Notes: generated by a model from the sequence alone, not told the origin. A DNA stretch of 47,874 nt from Roseibacillus sp. (GCA_028821775.1 JAPKFB010000035.1:1-47874); one strand, 5' to 3'; counted from the first letter of the stretch, positions 36,580-47,441 are shown. Translations and numbers: made by a program.

Positions 36580-37926
36580 TCACTTCTGCCAGGGCACGGC
36601 GCCGCCCCGCTGGATGTGCTTACGCATCGCTCCAGCCAACTCGCGGTACTTTTTCGGGTTCTTCGTGGCGAGGTCGGTCTTCTCCGCGGGATCGTGTTCG
36701 AGGTCGAAGAGCTCCCACGGAATCATCGGTGAATTCTTCACCAGCTTCCAATTCCCACGACGCATCGCCCAGGTGCTCTCTGCCATGTAGCGCTCCCCTC
36801 CCTCCCGACGGGTAAAGAACAAGTCCCGCTCGATACCTGCTTGATCCTCGCCAAGCAATAGAGGCAGAAACGATTGTCCGTCGATCTCATGCTTGAGCTC
36901 GATTCCGGCCGCGGCCGCCACAGTTGGATAAATGTCCATCGTGGCTGCGATGAAGTTATTTCGTCCCCCCGGCTTGATTTTGCCCGGCCAAACCGCGCAC
37001 GCCGGCACGCGGATCCCGCCTTCATACATATCCTGCTTGCCTCCCCGAAGCGCACCATTAGTGCCGCCCACATTGACCTGTCCTCCGTTATCGGAAACGA
37101 AAACGACCAGGGTGTTTTCTGCCTGGCCGCTCGATTCCAGAGCGCTCATGACCTTGCCGATTCCCTCGTCCATGTGTTCGATCAAGGCGACCAGCTTGGC
37201 ACGCTTGCCGTCGATGCCAGCTTCGCGCCTCTTCACTCTCGCGAGCCAATCAGCGGGCGGCTGGATCGGGGTGTGGGGAGCGTTGTAGGCAAGGTAGAGA
37301 AAGAAGGGCTTCTCGCTCTGGGCTTGCTCGCTGATATACTCAACTGCCCACTGGGTGAAGATGTCGGTCGCGTGCCCCTTCGGGGTCACCGGCTCTTCGT
37401 TCTTGCGCATGTAGTCATTTCCGTGCCGACGATGCTTATAGTAGTCGTCCATCATGTCGGCGAGGAAGCCATGAAAAAAATCAAACCCCCGTCTGGTGGG
37501 ATGGTTCTCCTCATCGAGACCAAGGTGCCACTTCCCGATGATCGCGGTGTGGTAGCCGGCCGGCTTGAACACCTGCGGAAGGAGCACCGCATCCTGCTTG
37601 AGGTAGCCCCAGTTGTTTTCGGCGTGGGTGCGCACCACCCCGGGCACCCCAACCAGTTCCTGATAGCGCCCGCAAAGAAGCGCCGCCCGCGTCGGGGAGC
37701 AGACCGGGCAATTTGCGTAAAACGAGTCGAACCGCATCCCCGAGGCCATCAACTTGTCCACGTGAGGCGACTTGATATCCTTCGCTCCGTATGAGGAGAG
37801 ATCGCCGTAGCCAAGGTCATCGACGATGATGACCATGACGTTCGGCTTCGCCGCCAAAACTGCCGCTGCAGCGAAGATGGTAGCGAGCGTGCCAGCAAGA
37901 CGAATGATCCTGAGCAAGGGCTTCAT
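36580..37926 (-). CDS. secreted type I sulfatase
   Basis: 448 residues with a signal peptide (IRLAGTLATIFAAAAVLAA). DD at 36-37 (VDDLGYGDLSSYG). The signature CSPTRAALLCGR has formylglycine Cys76, with Cys in place of the usual Thr before GR. It continues with IIGKWHLGLDEE, PFFLYLAYNAPHTPIQPP, FVSDNGGQVNVGGTNG, YEGGIRVPACAVWPG and LFDLEHDPAEKTDL. This is a compact N-acetylgalactosamine-6-sulfatase or arylsulfatase-A-like enzyme acting on sulfated glycans. A Cys before the CSPTR (NCPVC) could compete in disulfide formation but is seen in other family members. Confidence 0.93.
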   Translation of the reverse strand: MKPLLRIIRLAGTLATIFAAAAVLAAKPNVMVIIVDDLGYGDLSSYGAKDIKSPHVDKLMASGMRFDSFYANCPVCSPTRAALLCGRYQELVGVPGVVRTHAENNWGYLKQDAVLLPQVFKPAGYHTAIIGKWHLGLDEENHPTRRGFDFFHGFLADMMDDYYKHRRHGNDYMRKNEEPVTPKGHATDIFTQWAVEYISEQAQSEKPFFLYLAYNAPHTPIQPPADWLARVKRREAGIDGKRAKLVALIEHMDEGIGKVMSALESSGQAENTLVVFVSDNGGQVNVGGTNGALRGGKQDMYEGGIRVPACAVWPGKIKPGGRNNFIAATMDIYPTVAAAAGIELKHEIDGQSFLPLLLGEDQAGIERDLFFTRREGGERYMAESTWAMRRGNWKLVKNSPMIPWELFDLEHDPAEKTDLATKNPKKYRELAGAMRKHIQRGGAVPWQK

Positions 37927-38033
37927 GGCGGCAGCTTATGAACCTCTTGCCGGGCGAGACCAGACCAATTCACGGCCCTTCTGCGATTGCTTGGACCCCG
38001 GCTCAACTATGAGAGCGCGCCTTGCGCCCGGTC

Positions 38034-40043
38034 TCACTTTCCGCCTTCCAGAAGGAGGTAGGGATCGAGGGTGAAGTCGGTGCTCTCCTTCTTGATATTA
38101 TGACCTTCAAGCGCAATCACGTTCTTCCCAATCTTGAAGGCGCTCGCGAACGAGGAGAGCGGAAAATATTCGACTTTCTTCGCTTCATGCGAGGTGGCGG
38201 TGATCTTCCCGCTCTTGTTGGTCTCGAGGTGCTTCGAAAACAGGATGTTCCCGTTGGCATAAAGCGCAAATCCGTCGTCGTAGCTGATCGCCAGACCAAG
38301 CCGCTTGAGATTCGCTCCGGCCGGGATTTCAAACTCACGCCGAATGAACATCGCGGTGTAGTTGTCTTTCATCCCTTCGAGTTCCGTTTCATCATCGTCG
38401 TCTGAATATCCAAAGCCCGCCGGACCCCTCTTCCATCCTTCTTCGCGGGCATCAAATTCCACCATGGTCCACATTCCAGTCTCGGGCTCCTCCCCTCCCG
38501 CGAGGTAGTCCCACTCGGCATGACGGGCGATCAGAGACTTCGCGCCCTTGGGCAGCTTCTTGGGGAGATTTTTGGCGCCGGCCTTGCGCGCAATCTCGGC
38601 CGCGTCCCGGTCCTTGGGTGCCCCCTTCACGCCATGACCGGTCCGCTCCTCGGTCTTCTTCGTCGGCTTCCACGGCCTGGCCACCACGCGATGCTTGATC
38701 ACACCCTTCTTTTGAATCGCAAAGCGATCCCGCTCCACGCCGCGCAGGTCCAACATGATGCTGGTCAGAGTATCCCCCTTGATATCGATGATGGTCGATC
38801 CGTGATCGAGCACGATGCTGCGGTTGAACGGAATGATGCCCTTCGTGTCGCTCCCGAGCTTCCCCCCGTGACCGGTGACCACTGCCACAGTTCCATTGTG
38901 CGGCGTGATCGCGGCCGACTTGCGGTAGGCCCCGTCACCATCTGGCCGTCCATCGCCGTCGTCGAGGATCACTCCCTCGGCCTTGGTCGGCGTATGGTAG
39001 GCCCCATCGATCAACATCGAACGTTCATATATATGCGAATGTCCGGTCAGGATCAGATCCACGCCCCCCTCTTCCATAATGGGCATGATATACTCCCGCA
39101 TTTCAACCAGTTCCTTCTCCTTGTCACTGTCGTGACTTCCCTTGGTGTAGGGCGGGTGATGCCAGAACCCGATGATCCACTGCGCCTTGGTGGCGGCGAG
39201 GTCCCGCACCAGCCACTTGGCCATCTCGCCATCGGGCTTGCGATTGATATCAAAGGACTCCAGGCAAATGAAATGAATGTTCCCGTAGTCGAAGGAGTAG
39301 AAGGCTTCCCTTCCCGAGGCGACCCCTCCCGACTCTGCATGAGTCGGGGACACATAGGCATCATAGAAGGGACCCACTCCCGTCTTACCATTCGAACTCC
39401 CACCTTCATGATTTCCCATCGATCCCCAGCACACCGTGTTGCGCAGAGTGCTCCGGTAGGGTGCAAAAAAGTTCTTTTGAAACTGATCATCGGTCCCTTT
39501 CGAGTACGCCATGTCGCCCACATGCAAATAGAGATCTAGGGGACGCTTGCTGGTGGCCACATATTGCAGCATCGCCTCATGCACCAAGGCCTGGTGCTGG
39601 GCGCCAGTTCCAGAATCACCCACCACCCATATCCGCGTTGGCGTGGCCTTGCCGATCGGAGGATGCGTTTTAAAATGGGAGTCCGATCCAGACTCCGTGA
39701 GCTTGCTCTTTCCATCATAGATCGCGTAGCGATAGGTGCTCGAGGGCTTCAATCCCACCAAGGTCGCTTCATACTGCACGGTCCCTTTCGGCGTCTTGCT
39801 CAAGGGCTGCTCACTCGTCATTGTGCGAACCCCGATCTTTGCCCCAGCGCAGTAGTTCATGGCCGTGGTGCCGCCCAGCCAGTAGCTCACCCGCGGCTCT
39901 TTCATGGCCTCTTCCGTGCGCCACACGATGGTCACCCCCTCTTCGTGAGCTTGTTGGAGATAGGGGCCGCGCGTGATTTTGGCATCTGCACATACGGTGA
40001 ACCAGAGCAGGAGGGACAGGATACAGGTGAGTCTTGGAGGCAT
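38034..40043 (-). CDS. secreted purple-acid-phosphatase-like metallophosphoesterase
   Basis: 669 residues with a signal peptide (RLTCILSLLLWFTVCADA). An N-terminal Fn3-like purple acid phosphatase domain (ITRGPYLQQAHEEGVTIVW, YEATLVGLKPSSTYRYAIYD) precedes the metallophosphatase core. Core motifs: VVGDSGTG, LHVGDMAYSKG, SMGNHEG, GFWHHPPYTKGSH and LTGHSHIYERS. After a Lys-rich linker (around 490-540) a C-terminal galactose-binding-like sandwich follows (YTAMFIRREFEIP, LAISYDDGFALYANG, KNVIALEGHN). It releases phosphate from organic esters outside the cytoplasm. The C-terminal module suggests binding to a polymer. It is divergent from the GNAT remnant. Confidence 0.9.
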   Translation of the reverse strand: MPPRLTCILSLLLWFTVCADAKITRGPYLQQAHEEGVTIVWRTEEAMKEPRVSYWLGGTTAMNYCAGAKIGVRTMTSEQPLSKTPKGTVQYEATLVGLKPSSTYRYAIYDGKSKLTESGSDSHFKTHPPIGKATPTRIWVVGDSGTGAQHQALVHEAMLQYVATSKRPLDLYLHVGDMAYSKGTDDQFQKNFFAPYRSTLRNTVCWGSMGNHEGGSSNGKTGVGPFYDAYVSPTHAESGGVASGREAFYSFDYGNIHFICLESFDINRKPDGEMAKWLVRDLAATKAQWIIGFWHHPPYTKGSHDSDKEKELVEMREYIMPIMEEGGVDLILTGHSHIYERSMLIDGAYHTPTKAEGVILDDGDGRPDGDGAYRKSAAITPHNGTVAVVTGHGGKLGSDTKGIIPFNRSIVLDHGSTIIDIKGDTLTSIMLDLRGVERDRFAIQKKGVIKHRVVARPWKPTKKTEERTGHGVKGAPKDRDAAEIARKAGAKNLPKKLPKGAKSLIARHAEWDYLAGGEEPETGMWTMVEFDAREEGWKRGPAGFGYSDDDDETELEGMKDNYTAMFIRREFEIPAGANLKRLGLAISYDDGFALYANGNILFSKHLETNKSGKITATSHEAKKVEYFPLSSFASAFKIGKNVIALEGHNIKKESTDFTLDPYLLLEGGK

Positions 40044-40088
40044 GAATTGGGGGAAGCTGTACGATTGTGATTTCCGGCCGGAGCCTTC

Positions 40089-40437
40089 ATGACCATCTCC
40101 ATGATTCGGACCGCTACGGATGGGGACGCGCAACGCGTCGTGGAAATCTACAATCATTACGCCCTCTCGACGACTGTAACTTTCGAGGAGAATGTGGTTG
40201 AGGGCGCCACCATGGCACAACGCACTGCCGAAACGACCGTCTATGCAGCCCCGGATTGCCTCCGCCAGGGCCACGACGCGATCCTTTCACACCCTCCTCG
40301 GCGGGATCGCCCTCCCCAACGAGGCCAGCCTTGCCCTGCATGAGAAATGCGGATTCGAAAAAATGGCCCCTCTCAAGGAAGCGGGCTGGAAGTTTAGCAG
40401 GTGGATCGATGTAGGCTACTGGGAGCTCATTCTGTGA
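40089..40437 (+). pseudogene. decayed GNAT acetyltransferase (phosphinothricin-acetyltransferase-like)
   Basis: The first part (IRTATDGDAQRVVEIYNHYA, TTVTFEENVVEGATMAQR) and the last part (GGIALPNEASLALHEKCGF, WKFSRWIDVGYWELIL) are those of a Pat/Bar-type N-acetyltransferase, which normally has about 165-180 residues. About 37 residues are missing after QRTAE, and about 15 before GGIALP; the latter gap also shifts the frame (near 40290). Losing the acetyl-CoA binding loop makes it inactive. Two separate deletions argue against a simple sequencing error. Confidence 0.85.
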
Positions 40438-40536
40438 CCGAGTGATCGCCCCTTCTTACCCACCAGTTCATTGCAAGGCACCAACCATGCGTGTCAGGAC
40501 GCGAGTGACGACGAAGAAAGAGAACCCGCAGAAGCC

Positions 40537-41799
40537 ATGAATCTCCACCAGCGCAAGACCGCCACTCTCCTCACTCTAACCAGTGCGGCCTCCCTCTTCG
40601 GAGCCGAGCCTGCTGACACAAATTACGACGAGGCGAGGGTGCCCAACTACAGCCTGCCAGCATTGCTGCCCAATGATTCGCCAACCGCGGCCCCGGACCT
40701 TCGCGCCTACTGGGAGACAACGAGGCGGGCAGAAATCCTCTCCCTCCTTGAAGAGAACGTTTACGGCAAGACCCCAACCGCTGCGGTCACCCTGAAAACC
40801 GAAGTCCTGGAGGGCCCCACTGACGTCTTCGACGGCTTGGGAAGGCGCCGTCAGATCCGACTCACCATCTCCCCGAAGGATCATCCCGATCGTTCCCTCA
40901 AAATCGAAGTGCTTCTCTATTCACCGAAGAGCCCTGGAAAGAAAGCGCCGGCCTTCCTCGGTTTGAATTTCTCCGGAAACCAGTGCATCAGCCTTGATCC
41001 CGCCATCCGCATCAACCCTGCCTCGGGCAAGGCTCGAGGATTCCACCAGGATCGCTGGCAGGTCGAGTGGCTTCTCAAGAGAGGTTACGCCCTGGTCACA
41101 TCCTACTGCGGCGACATCGACCCCGACAACTATCGCCACGACTTCACCGACGGACCCCATCCCCTCTTCTACGAAAACGGTCAGAGCAGGCCCGGAGCCA
41201 AAGAATGGGGAACGATCGGAGCATGGGCGTGGGGACTCTCGCGCATCAGGGAGTCTCTGCAGGACGATCCCTTCATCGATGCCAAACGCATGGCGGTCAT
41301 CGGGCACTCGCGCCTGGGGAAATGCGCCCTCTGGACCGGCGCCCAGGACAAGAATTTCAAAATGGTGGTGAGCAACAATTCGGGGGCCGGGGGCGCCGCC
41401 CTCTACCGGCGTTGTTTCGGCGAACGGATTCACCACATGCTCAAACCAGTGGGATACTGGTTCTGCCGGCATCATGCCAGTTATGCCCATCGTGAAGAAG
41501 AACTCCCCACCGATCAGCACATGCTCCTGGCTGCCATCGCGCCGCGAGCTCTCTATGTGGCCAGTGCGACCAAGGACCAGTGGGCCGACCCCAGGGGCGA
41601 ATTCCTCGCCCTCGTTCAAGCCGCCCCCATCTACTCGCTCTATGGCCTGAAGGGCCTTCCCGACTCCAAATTGCCGCCCCCCAACCACCCGGTCTCGGGG
41701 GCACGAGTTGGCTACCACCTGCGCGAGGGCAAACACGCCGTGACCGCCTTCGATTGGGGGCATTACCTCGACTTCGCTGACCGGCAGCTGGCTCCCTGA
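40537..41799 (+). CDS. secreted glucuronoyl esterase-like enzyme (CE15 family)
   Basis: 420 residues. The N terminus (KTATLLTLTSAASLFGA) is a signal peptide. The body follows CE15: LLEENVYGKTP, a FLGLNFSGNQCIS strand, WLLKRGYALVTSYCGDIDPD, EWGTIGAWAWGLSRI, and the nucleophile motif VIGHSRLGKCALW with Ser258. Late residues include ELPTDQHMLLAAIAPRALYV and EGKHAVTAFDWGHYLDF, with the catalytic His. Family enzymes cleave the ester between 4-O-methylglucuronic acid and lignin alcohols, or similar uronate esters. The ATG at 40537 starts the signal peptide; upstream in-frame codons are not coding-like. A marine or plant uronate polymer substrate is inference. Confidence 0.9.
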   Translation: MNLHQRKTATLLTLTSAASLFGAEPADTNYDEARVPNYSLPALLPNDSPTAAPDLRAYWETTRRAEILSLLEENVYGKTPTAAVTLKTEVLEGPTDVFDGLGRRRQIRLTISPKDHPDRSLKIEVLLYSPKSPGKKAPAFLGLNFSGNQCISLDPAIRINPASGKARGFHQDRWQVEWLLKRGYALVTSYCGDIDPDNYRHDFTDGPHPLFYENGQSRPGAKEWGTIGAWAWGLSRIRESLQDDPFIDAKRMAVIGHSRLGKCALWTGAQDKNFKMVVSNNSGAGGAALYRRCFGERIHHMLKPVGYWFCRHHASYAHREEELPTDQHMLLAAIAPRALYVASATKDQWADPRGEFLALVQAAPIYSLYGLKGLPDSKLPPPNHPVSGARVGYHLREGKHAVTAFDWGHYLDFADRQLAP

Positions 41800-41939
41800 C
41801 GAACAATATCACGATTTTGGGGGATTTGTGCCCCCTTGGAGCAACTCCTCAATTCTCCGTTGGTTCAATCCTTGAGTTCTTGCTTGCGCGGGCCCATGCG
41901 CCCCATTGCATCCCTCTTGTCAGTGAACCCGTTATCTCT

Positions 41940-43331
41940 ATGAAACCAACCATCTTTGTTCCTGTTCTGGCTCTCACTGCGGGCGCCGCATTTGGCCTCG
42001 GCTGGATCACTCGTCCAGACGGTGAAAACGACTCAGACGCCAAGTCTGAAGAAGGCAAGCGGGGCGGATCATCAACGCGCTCGAGCATCCGGCCGTCGAC
42101 CTTCGGTTCCGGAAAATCCGGAACAACCCCCGTCGCCGATTTCGTGGCCCGCTTTGCCAGCGGAGGAGAAATCTCCGATCAGGATATGAAGGCTGCGATT
42201 GACGCCATGCGCAAAGAGAACGATCCCCTCCTCCGCCGTAAATTGTTCACCGCTCTCCTGGAACAGCTCACCCCCGACAATGCCATGGCCGCCTACCTCG
42301 CCTTGCAAGGCGGACGACGCGGTGGTGGATTCGGACGCGGTGGCGATGATGAACTTCGCCTTCTGGCCAATGCCTGGGGAAGAATCGATGGCCCCGGGGC
42401 CATCAAGGCCCTCACCGAGATGCGCAAAGAGCGCGAAAATACAGAAGGTGAAGGCCGGGGCGGGCGGGGTCGCGGTGGAGACATGCGTGGCGGGATCGAT
42501 CTCGTGAGCGTCCTTTCGGGTTGGGCCATGGCGGACGGAGCAGCAGCGGGCAGCTACGTGAACAGCATCGAAGACGAGCGCCAGCAACGCATGGCCGCCT
42601 ATGGCGTTGTGCGCGGTCTGATGGTGAACGGCGTCGATGGCGCAATGAGCTACGTAGCCTCCTTGCCCACGGGCGAAGATAGCGGACGCACGCAGGCGTT
42701 TTACATGTCCACCATCGCCGGCGAGATGCTGGAACAAGGACTCGATTCAGCCAAGGATTGGGTCAACACCATCAACGATCCTGATCTGAAGGGCGGCGCC
42801 CTTTCCCGCGTCGCTGAGTCCGCCATCCGCGATGACTTGGCCAGTGCGGTCGAGTGGGTCACCCAGTATGCCGATGAGGAGTCTGCTGAGCGTGCGATCT
42901 CCCGCGTGGCCAATGAATGGGCCGAGGACGATCCGCAGGCCGTTCTCACTTGGGCCGACAACTTGCCCGAGGGAGCCCAGGTGGAAGCCTACGGCGAAGC
43001 CTTCGAGGAGTGGACCCGTCAGGATGCGACCGCGGCCGGCGAATATCTCACCACCATGCCAGCTTCCCCCGCCCGCGACGCTGCGGTCGAGGAGTTTTCC
43101 ACCACTCTTGCTCGTCGCGAGCCCACCACCGCCATCAGGTGGGCGGAGACCATCGGCGATCAGGAATCACGCACCGAAACGTTGACCCAGGTCGCCCGCA
43201 GTTGGTACTCTCAGGATCAAGCTGCGGCCACCACCTGGCTCGAGACCAGTGGCCTTCCCGCCGAGTCCGTGGAAGCAGTCACCACCGAGCGTGGAGGTAG
43301 GGACCGCGGCGGAGATCGCGGCAGACGTTAA
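41940..43331 (+). CDS. exported helical-repeat protein, Verrucomicrobia-type
   Basis: 463 residues. The N terminus is a signal or anchor segment (IFVPVLALTAGAAFGLGWI). A Ser/Gly linker follows, then repeated helical pairs of about 35 residues with a recurring W: SGWAMADGAAAGSYVNS, SAKDWVNTINDPDLKGGA, SAVEWVTQYADEESAER, AVLTWADNLPEGAQVE, TAIRWAETIGDQESR, AATTWLETSGLP. Two low-complexity Gly/Arg inserts (GGRRGGGFGRGG and GRGGRGRGGDMRGG) interrupt it, and the C terminus is again Gly/Arg-rich. Such repeat proteins are common in Verrucomicrobia; their function is not known. A scaffold or substrate-binding role is possible. A terminator follows. Confidence 0.8.
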   Translation: MKPTIFVPVLALTAGAAFGLGWITRPDGENDSDAKSEEGKRGGSSTRSSIRPSTFGSGKSGTTPVADFVARFASGGEISDQDMKAAIDAMRKENDPLLRRKLFTALLEQLTPDNAMAAYLALQGGRRGGGFGRGGDDELRLLANAWGRIDGPGAIKALTEMRKERENTEGEGRGGRGRGGDMRGGIDLVSVLSGWAMADGAAAGSYVNSIEDERQQRMAAYGVVRGLMVNGVDGAMSYVASLPTGEDSGRTQAFYMSTIAGEMLEQGLDSAKDWVNTINDPDLKGGALSRVAESAIRDDLASAVEWVTQYADEESAERAISRVANEWAEDDPQAVLTWADNLPEGAQVEAYGEAFEEWTRQDATAAGEYLTTMPASPARDAAVEEFSTTLARREPTTAIRWAETIGDQESRTETLTQVARSWYSQDQAAATTWLETSGLPAESVEAVTTERGGRDRGGDRGRR

Positions 43332-43368
43332 CCTGAAACTCTCTTTCCCTCCCCAAGGCTTTCCTTGG

Positions 43369-43399
43369 AAACCCCGGACCACGGCCCGGGGTTTTGTTT
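43369..43399 (+). terminator. rho-independent terminator
   Basis: AAACCCCGG and CCGGGGTTT form a 9-bp stem with an 8-base loop, followed by T-rich sequence (TTTTGTTTG). It lies 38 bases after the stop of the repeat-protein gene. Confidence 0.85.
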
Positions 43400-43457
43400 G
43401 TCTGAAGGCGCGCACTCGGTCCTTGCTCTCGGCCCGCTCTTGCTTCAATCCATCAGA

Positions 43458-44387
43458 ATGATTCGCACAGCATTTCTTCTGTTCGCCCTGCTTGCCTCGC
43501 CCCTTCACGCCGATCACCACAAGGGCAAGATCACCCACTCCTTCCTCGGACTCGGAAAGGGGGCCCGCACCTCCATCGTGGGCGAGGATGGAAAAGTGGC
43601 TTGGCAGATCGACCTCCCGGCCAGCGACGGGTGGGTCCTTCCCAACGGCAACGTCTTGCTGGCGGTCTATCCCTGCAAGGATTACCCGAAGGGCGGGGTG
43701 GCGGAAATCGAACGCGTTTCCAAGAAGACGGTTTTCTCCTATCAGGGACAACAAAATGAGATCAGCACCGTGCAGCTTCTCTCTGACGGGACGTTCCTCA
43801 TCGCAGAACTTGGACCCGAACCACGGGCACGCACCATCAATCGCAAGGGCGAAGTTCTTCATGACATGCCGCTCGCGTGCCAGAAGAAGAACGCCCACAT
43901 GCAGACCCGCATGCTGCGTAGTCTCCCCAACGGAAATTACATTGCGCCCCACCTTCTCGACTTCGCGGTCAAAGAGTACGATCCCAAAACCGGCAAGGTC
44001 CTCAAGACCTTCCCCACCGATGACCGAGGTCGTGAAAAGCGCGACTGGCCCTTCACTGCCATTCGACTCGCCAACGGTAACACCTTGATCGGTTGCACCA
44101 ATGGTAACCGCGTGATTGAAATCGACGGCGAGGGCAAGATCGTTTGGAAAGTGGACAACGTGGACCTCGGCGAAAAGCTCTTTGACGATGCCTGCGGGGT
44201 GCAGCGCCTCCCAAATGGCAACACGGTGGTCACCAGCTACCACGCCACCGGCGACCAGGTGAAACTCACCGAAGTGACTCGCGACAAGAAGGTAGTCTGG
44301 AAATACAACGGCGGCAACCATGGCTTCCACCACTTCCAGATTCTCACCACCAACGGAAAACCCCTCAAGGACAACACCCAAAAGTAG
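43458..44387 (+). CDS. secreted beta-propeller protein (PQQ-like / arylsulfotransferase-like)
   Basis: 309 residues with a signal peptide (IRTAFLLFALLASPLHA). The rest is a six-bladed propeller with repeated W/L-PNGN motifs: SDGWVLPNGNVLLAVYP, VQLLSDGTFLIAELGP, LRSLPNGNYIAPHLLD, IRLANGNTLIGCTNGNRV and VQRLPNGNTVVTSYH, each followed by a charged turn. This resembles arylsulfotransferase-type and PQQ-like propellers. No catalytic His/Arg set of aryl sulfotransferase can be confirmed, so binding of a sugar or organic cofactor is as likely. The ATG at 43458 begins the signal peptide. Expressed after its own upstream region, beyond the terminator at 43369. Confidence 0.82.
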   Translation: MIRTAFLLFALLASPLHADHHKGKITHSFLGLGKGARTSIVGEDGKVAWQIDLPASDGWVLPNGNVLLAVYPCKDYPKGGVAEIERVSKKTVFSYQGQQNEISTVQLLSDGTFLIAELGPEPRARTINRKGEVLHDMPLACQKKNAHMQTRMLRSLPNGNYIAPHLLDFAVKEYDPKTGKVLKTFPTDDRGREKRDWPFTAIRLANGNTLIGCTNGNRVIEIDGEGKIVWKVDNVDLGEKLFDDACGVQRLPNGNTVVTSYHATGDQVKLTEVTRDKKVVWKYNGGNHGFHHFQILTTNGKPLKDNTQK

Positions 44388-44434
44388 CGCATCAGCCCAG
44401 ACTACGGGCACCCGTTCCGCACCCCTGGTCCGGC

Positions 44435-45721
44435 CTACTCCTCGGCCGGGGTGATGCTCACCCCCAAGCGTTTTTCGACCCCTTTCCGCCAGGAAGCCCC
44501 CTTCTTCTCACTCACGTCGGTCAGGTGCTTGTGCGAAAACTCGTGCAGGCATTCGGCGATCTGCTTGCGCGTTTCCTCGGTGAGGAGCTCGGCTTGGGCA
44601 AAGCGTTCCGGTTTCGGACTCACGTGTTGCGCTACGCAGCGGTACAGAAAAATGCGGTCGTAGCTGCTTCGCAATGAAATCGTTCCCAACTCATTGAGCG
44701 CCGCGCGCAGGCTCTCGCGATCCAGCGAAAACTCGCTCACGAGGTGGGCAAGCTCCACGCCATAGACCCACTCGGGGTCACGAAAGCGGCTAGTGCGATC
44801 ATAGATCGACGCCGTCTCCCACGCCACGATACCAAGAATTTGCCGCACTAAACTCAGGAGATAGCCGTCCAGCGATCGCTTGCCGATTTTCTTGCCACCC
44901 TTCCAGATCAGATTGGAACCGGCGATCCAACCCGCGGCAATGAGCGGGTTGGCGGCGAGGAGAAACTTGCTCCCCTGCCAGAGATAACGAATCGGATTAA
45001 GAATCGGTTGCAGGTCCTCGTACTTTTTGACGACCTTGCTGGCGGTGCGCACCTTGTCGGAGAGTTGACCCAGATTCCAATCTTTCACATCGAGAAGGGG
45101 AATCTCCTCCAGCAGAAGAATGATCTGCAGGGATACCCGGTTCATTGACTTGAGGAGTTCCTCGAGGTTGGTCTCCAGAATCGCTTTCTCAGAATCCGGA
45201 TTGTAGATTTTCGCGATCGTTTCCACGAACTCTCCCGCATCAATCAGGAGCCTTCGGCCCTGCAGTTTTCCCCCCTCCCAGTAGTGCCCCTCCGCAATGC
45301 GCGCCAGAACACGATCGGCCTCGCGGTCCAGCAATTCCCCAACTTGGGCGTCCTGGCCGGAGCGCTCCGGGGTCGCCCATTCCACTTCGTGAATCTCCTC
45401 GTAGTTGGGAAACTCCATCCACTCGCCATAAGCCATGAGCACTTTCTCAATATCGGCGCGGCGAGCATCGAGACGCTTCGCTTCCCGCTTTATGGCTTCC
45501 TCCGCCACCAACAACGCTTCACTCGCTTCCTCTTGTTCCGAAACCCCAACGTGCCAAACATTCGAAAAGAGAATGCCCCCCATCGACACGATCACAAAGA
45601 GCCAGGTGGCCACCCCCAACTGCTCCCGCATCACGAAGGCCGCGATGCCAAGCACCAGCAATGCCCCCTGCCCCGCGAGATTCCCTCCCCGCGTGACCTG
45701 CGCCCGCCTCCGCAACGACAT
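44435..45721 (-). CDS. membrane-anchored protein of unknown function
   Basis: 428 residues. Two transmembrane helices are near the N terminus (LAGQGALLVLGIAAFVM and GVATWLFVIVSMGGILFSNVW). A charged, probably coiled segment follows (EEASEALLVAEEAIKREAKRL). A further hydrophobic stretch is at about residues 250-272 (FLLAANPLIAAGWIAGSNLI), resembling the DUF697-type membrane region. The C-terminal part is soluble and helical (DRIFLYRCVAQHVSP, AECLHEFSHKHLTD). I do not recognise a named family; similar hypothetical proteins occur in Verrucomicrobia. It is convergent with the propeller gene at 43458, and its neighbours give no functional clue. The 299 bases from 45722 to 46020 show no gene. Confidence 0.8.
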   Translation of the reverse strand: MSLRRRAQVTRGGNLAGQGALLVLGIAAFVMREQLGVATWLFVIVSMGGILFSNVWHVGVSEQEEASEALLVAEEAIKREAKRLDARRADIEKVLMAYGEWMEFPNYEEIHEVEWATPERSGQDAQVGELLDREADRVLARIAEGHYWEGGKLQGRRLLIDAGEFVETIAKIYNPDSEKAILETNLEELLKSMNRVSLQIILLLEEIPLLDVKDWNLGQLSDKVRTASKVVKKYEDLQPILNPIRYLWQGSKFLLAANPLIAAGWIAGSNLIWKGGKKIGKRSLDGYLLSLVRQILGIVAWETASIYDRTSRFRDPEWVYGVELAHLVSEFSLDRESLRAALNELGTISLRSSYDRIFLYRCVAQHVSPKPERFAQAELLTEETRKQIAECLHEFSHKHLTDVSEKKGASWRKGVEKRLGVSITPAEE

Positions 45722-46020
45722 GCTCTGGAGTCTAGCTTCGGAATGGCGGAGAGCAACGGATGAAATCGCGAATCACGACGTTCATCGAGGATGGGCACTG
45801 GGTGCGCACATCCACTCTCCTCCGGAAGCCTCTTGTTCTCAAAGCAAAGAGACTTCTCGCTCCAGCGCAATCTCACTCTTGAACTGACATGCTCAACCCT
45901 CTTCAGCATGCGCGGGCCGCTCTCCACTCTGTCCCGCGAACCCACGCCAAGATCGACAGTTGCACAGCGCCACTCAGGTTGAGATTGCTTCCCCCTTCCC
46001 ATCCCCCCAACATCTTCACC

Positions 46021-47391
<1,371 letters not shown>

Positions 47392-47441
47392 CCCCCTCTC
47401 CTCGGTGGAATTCGTCTATCAGCTTCCTCGCACTCCCCCCC

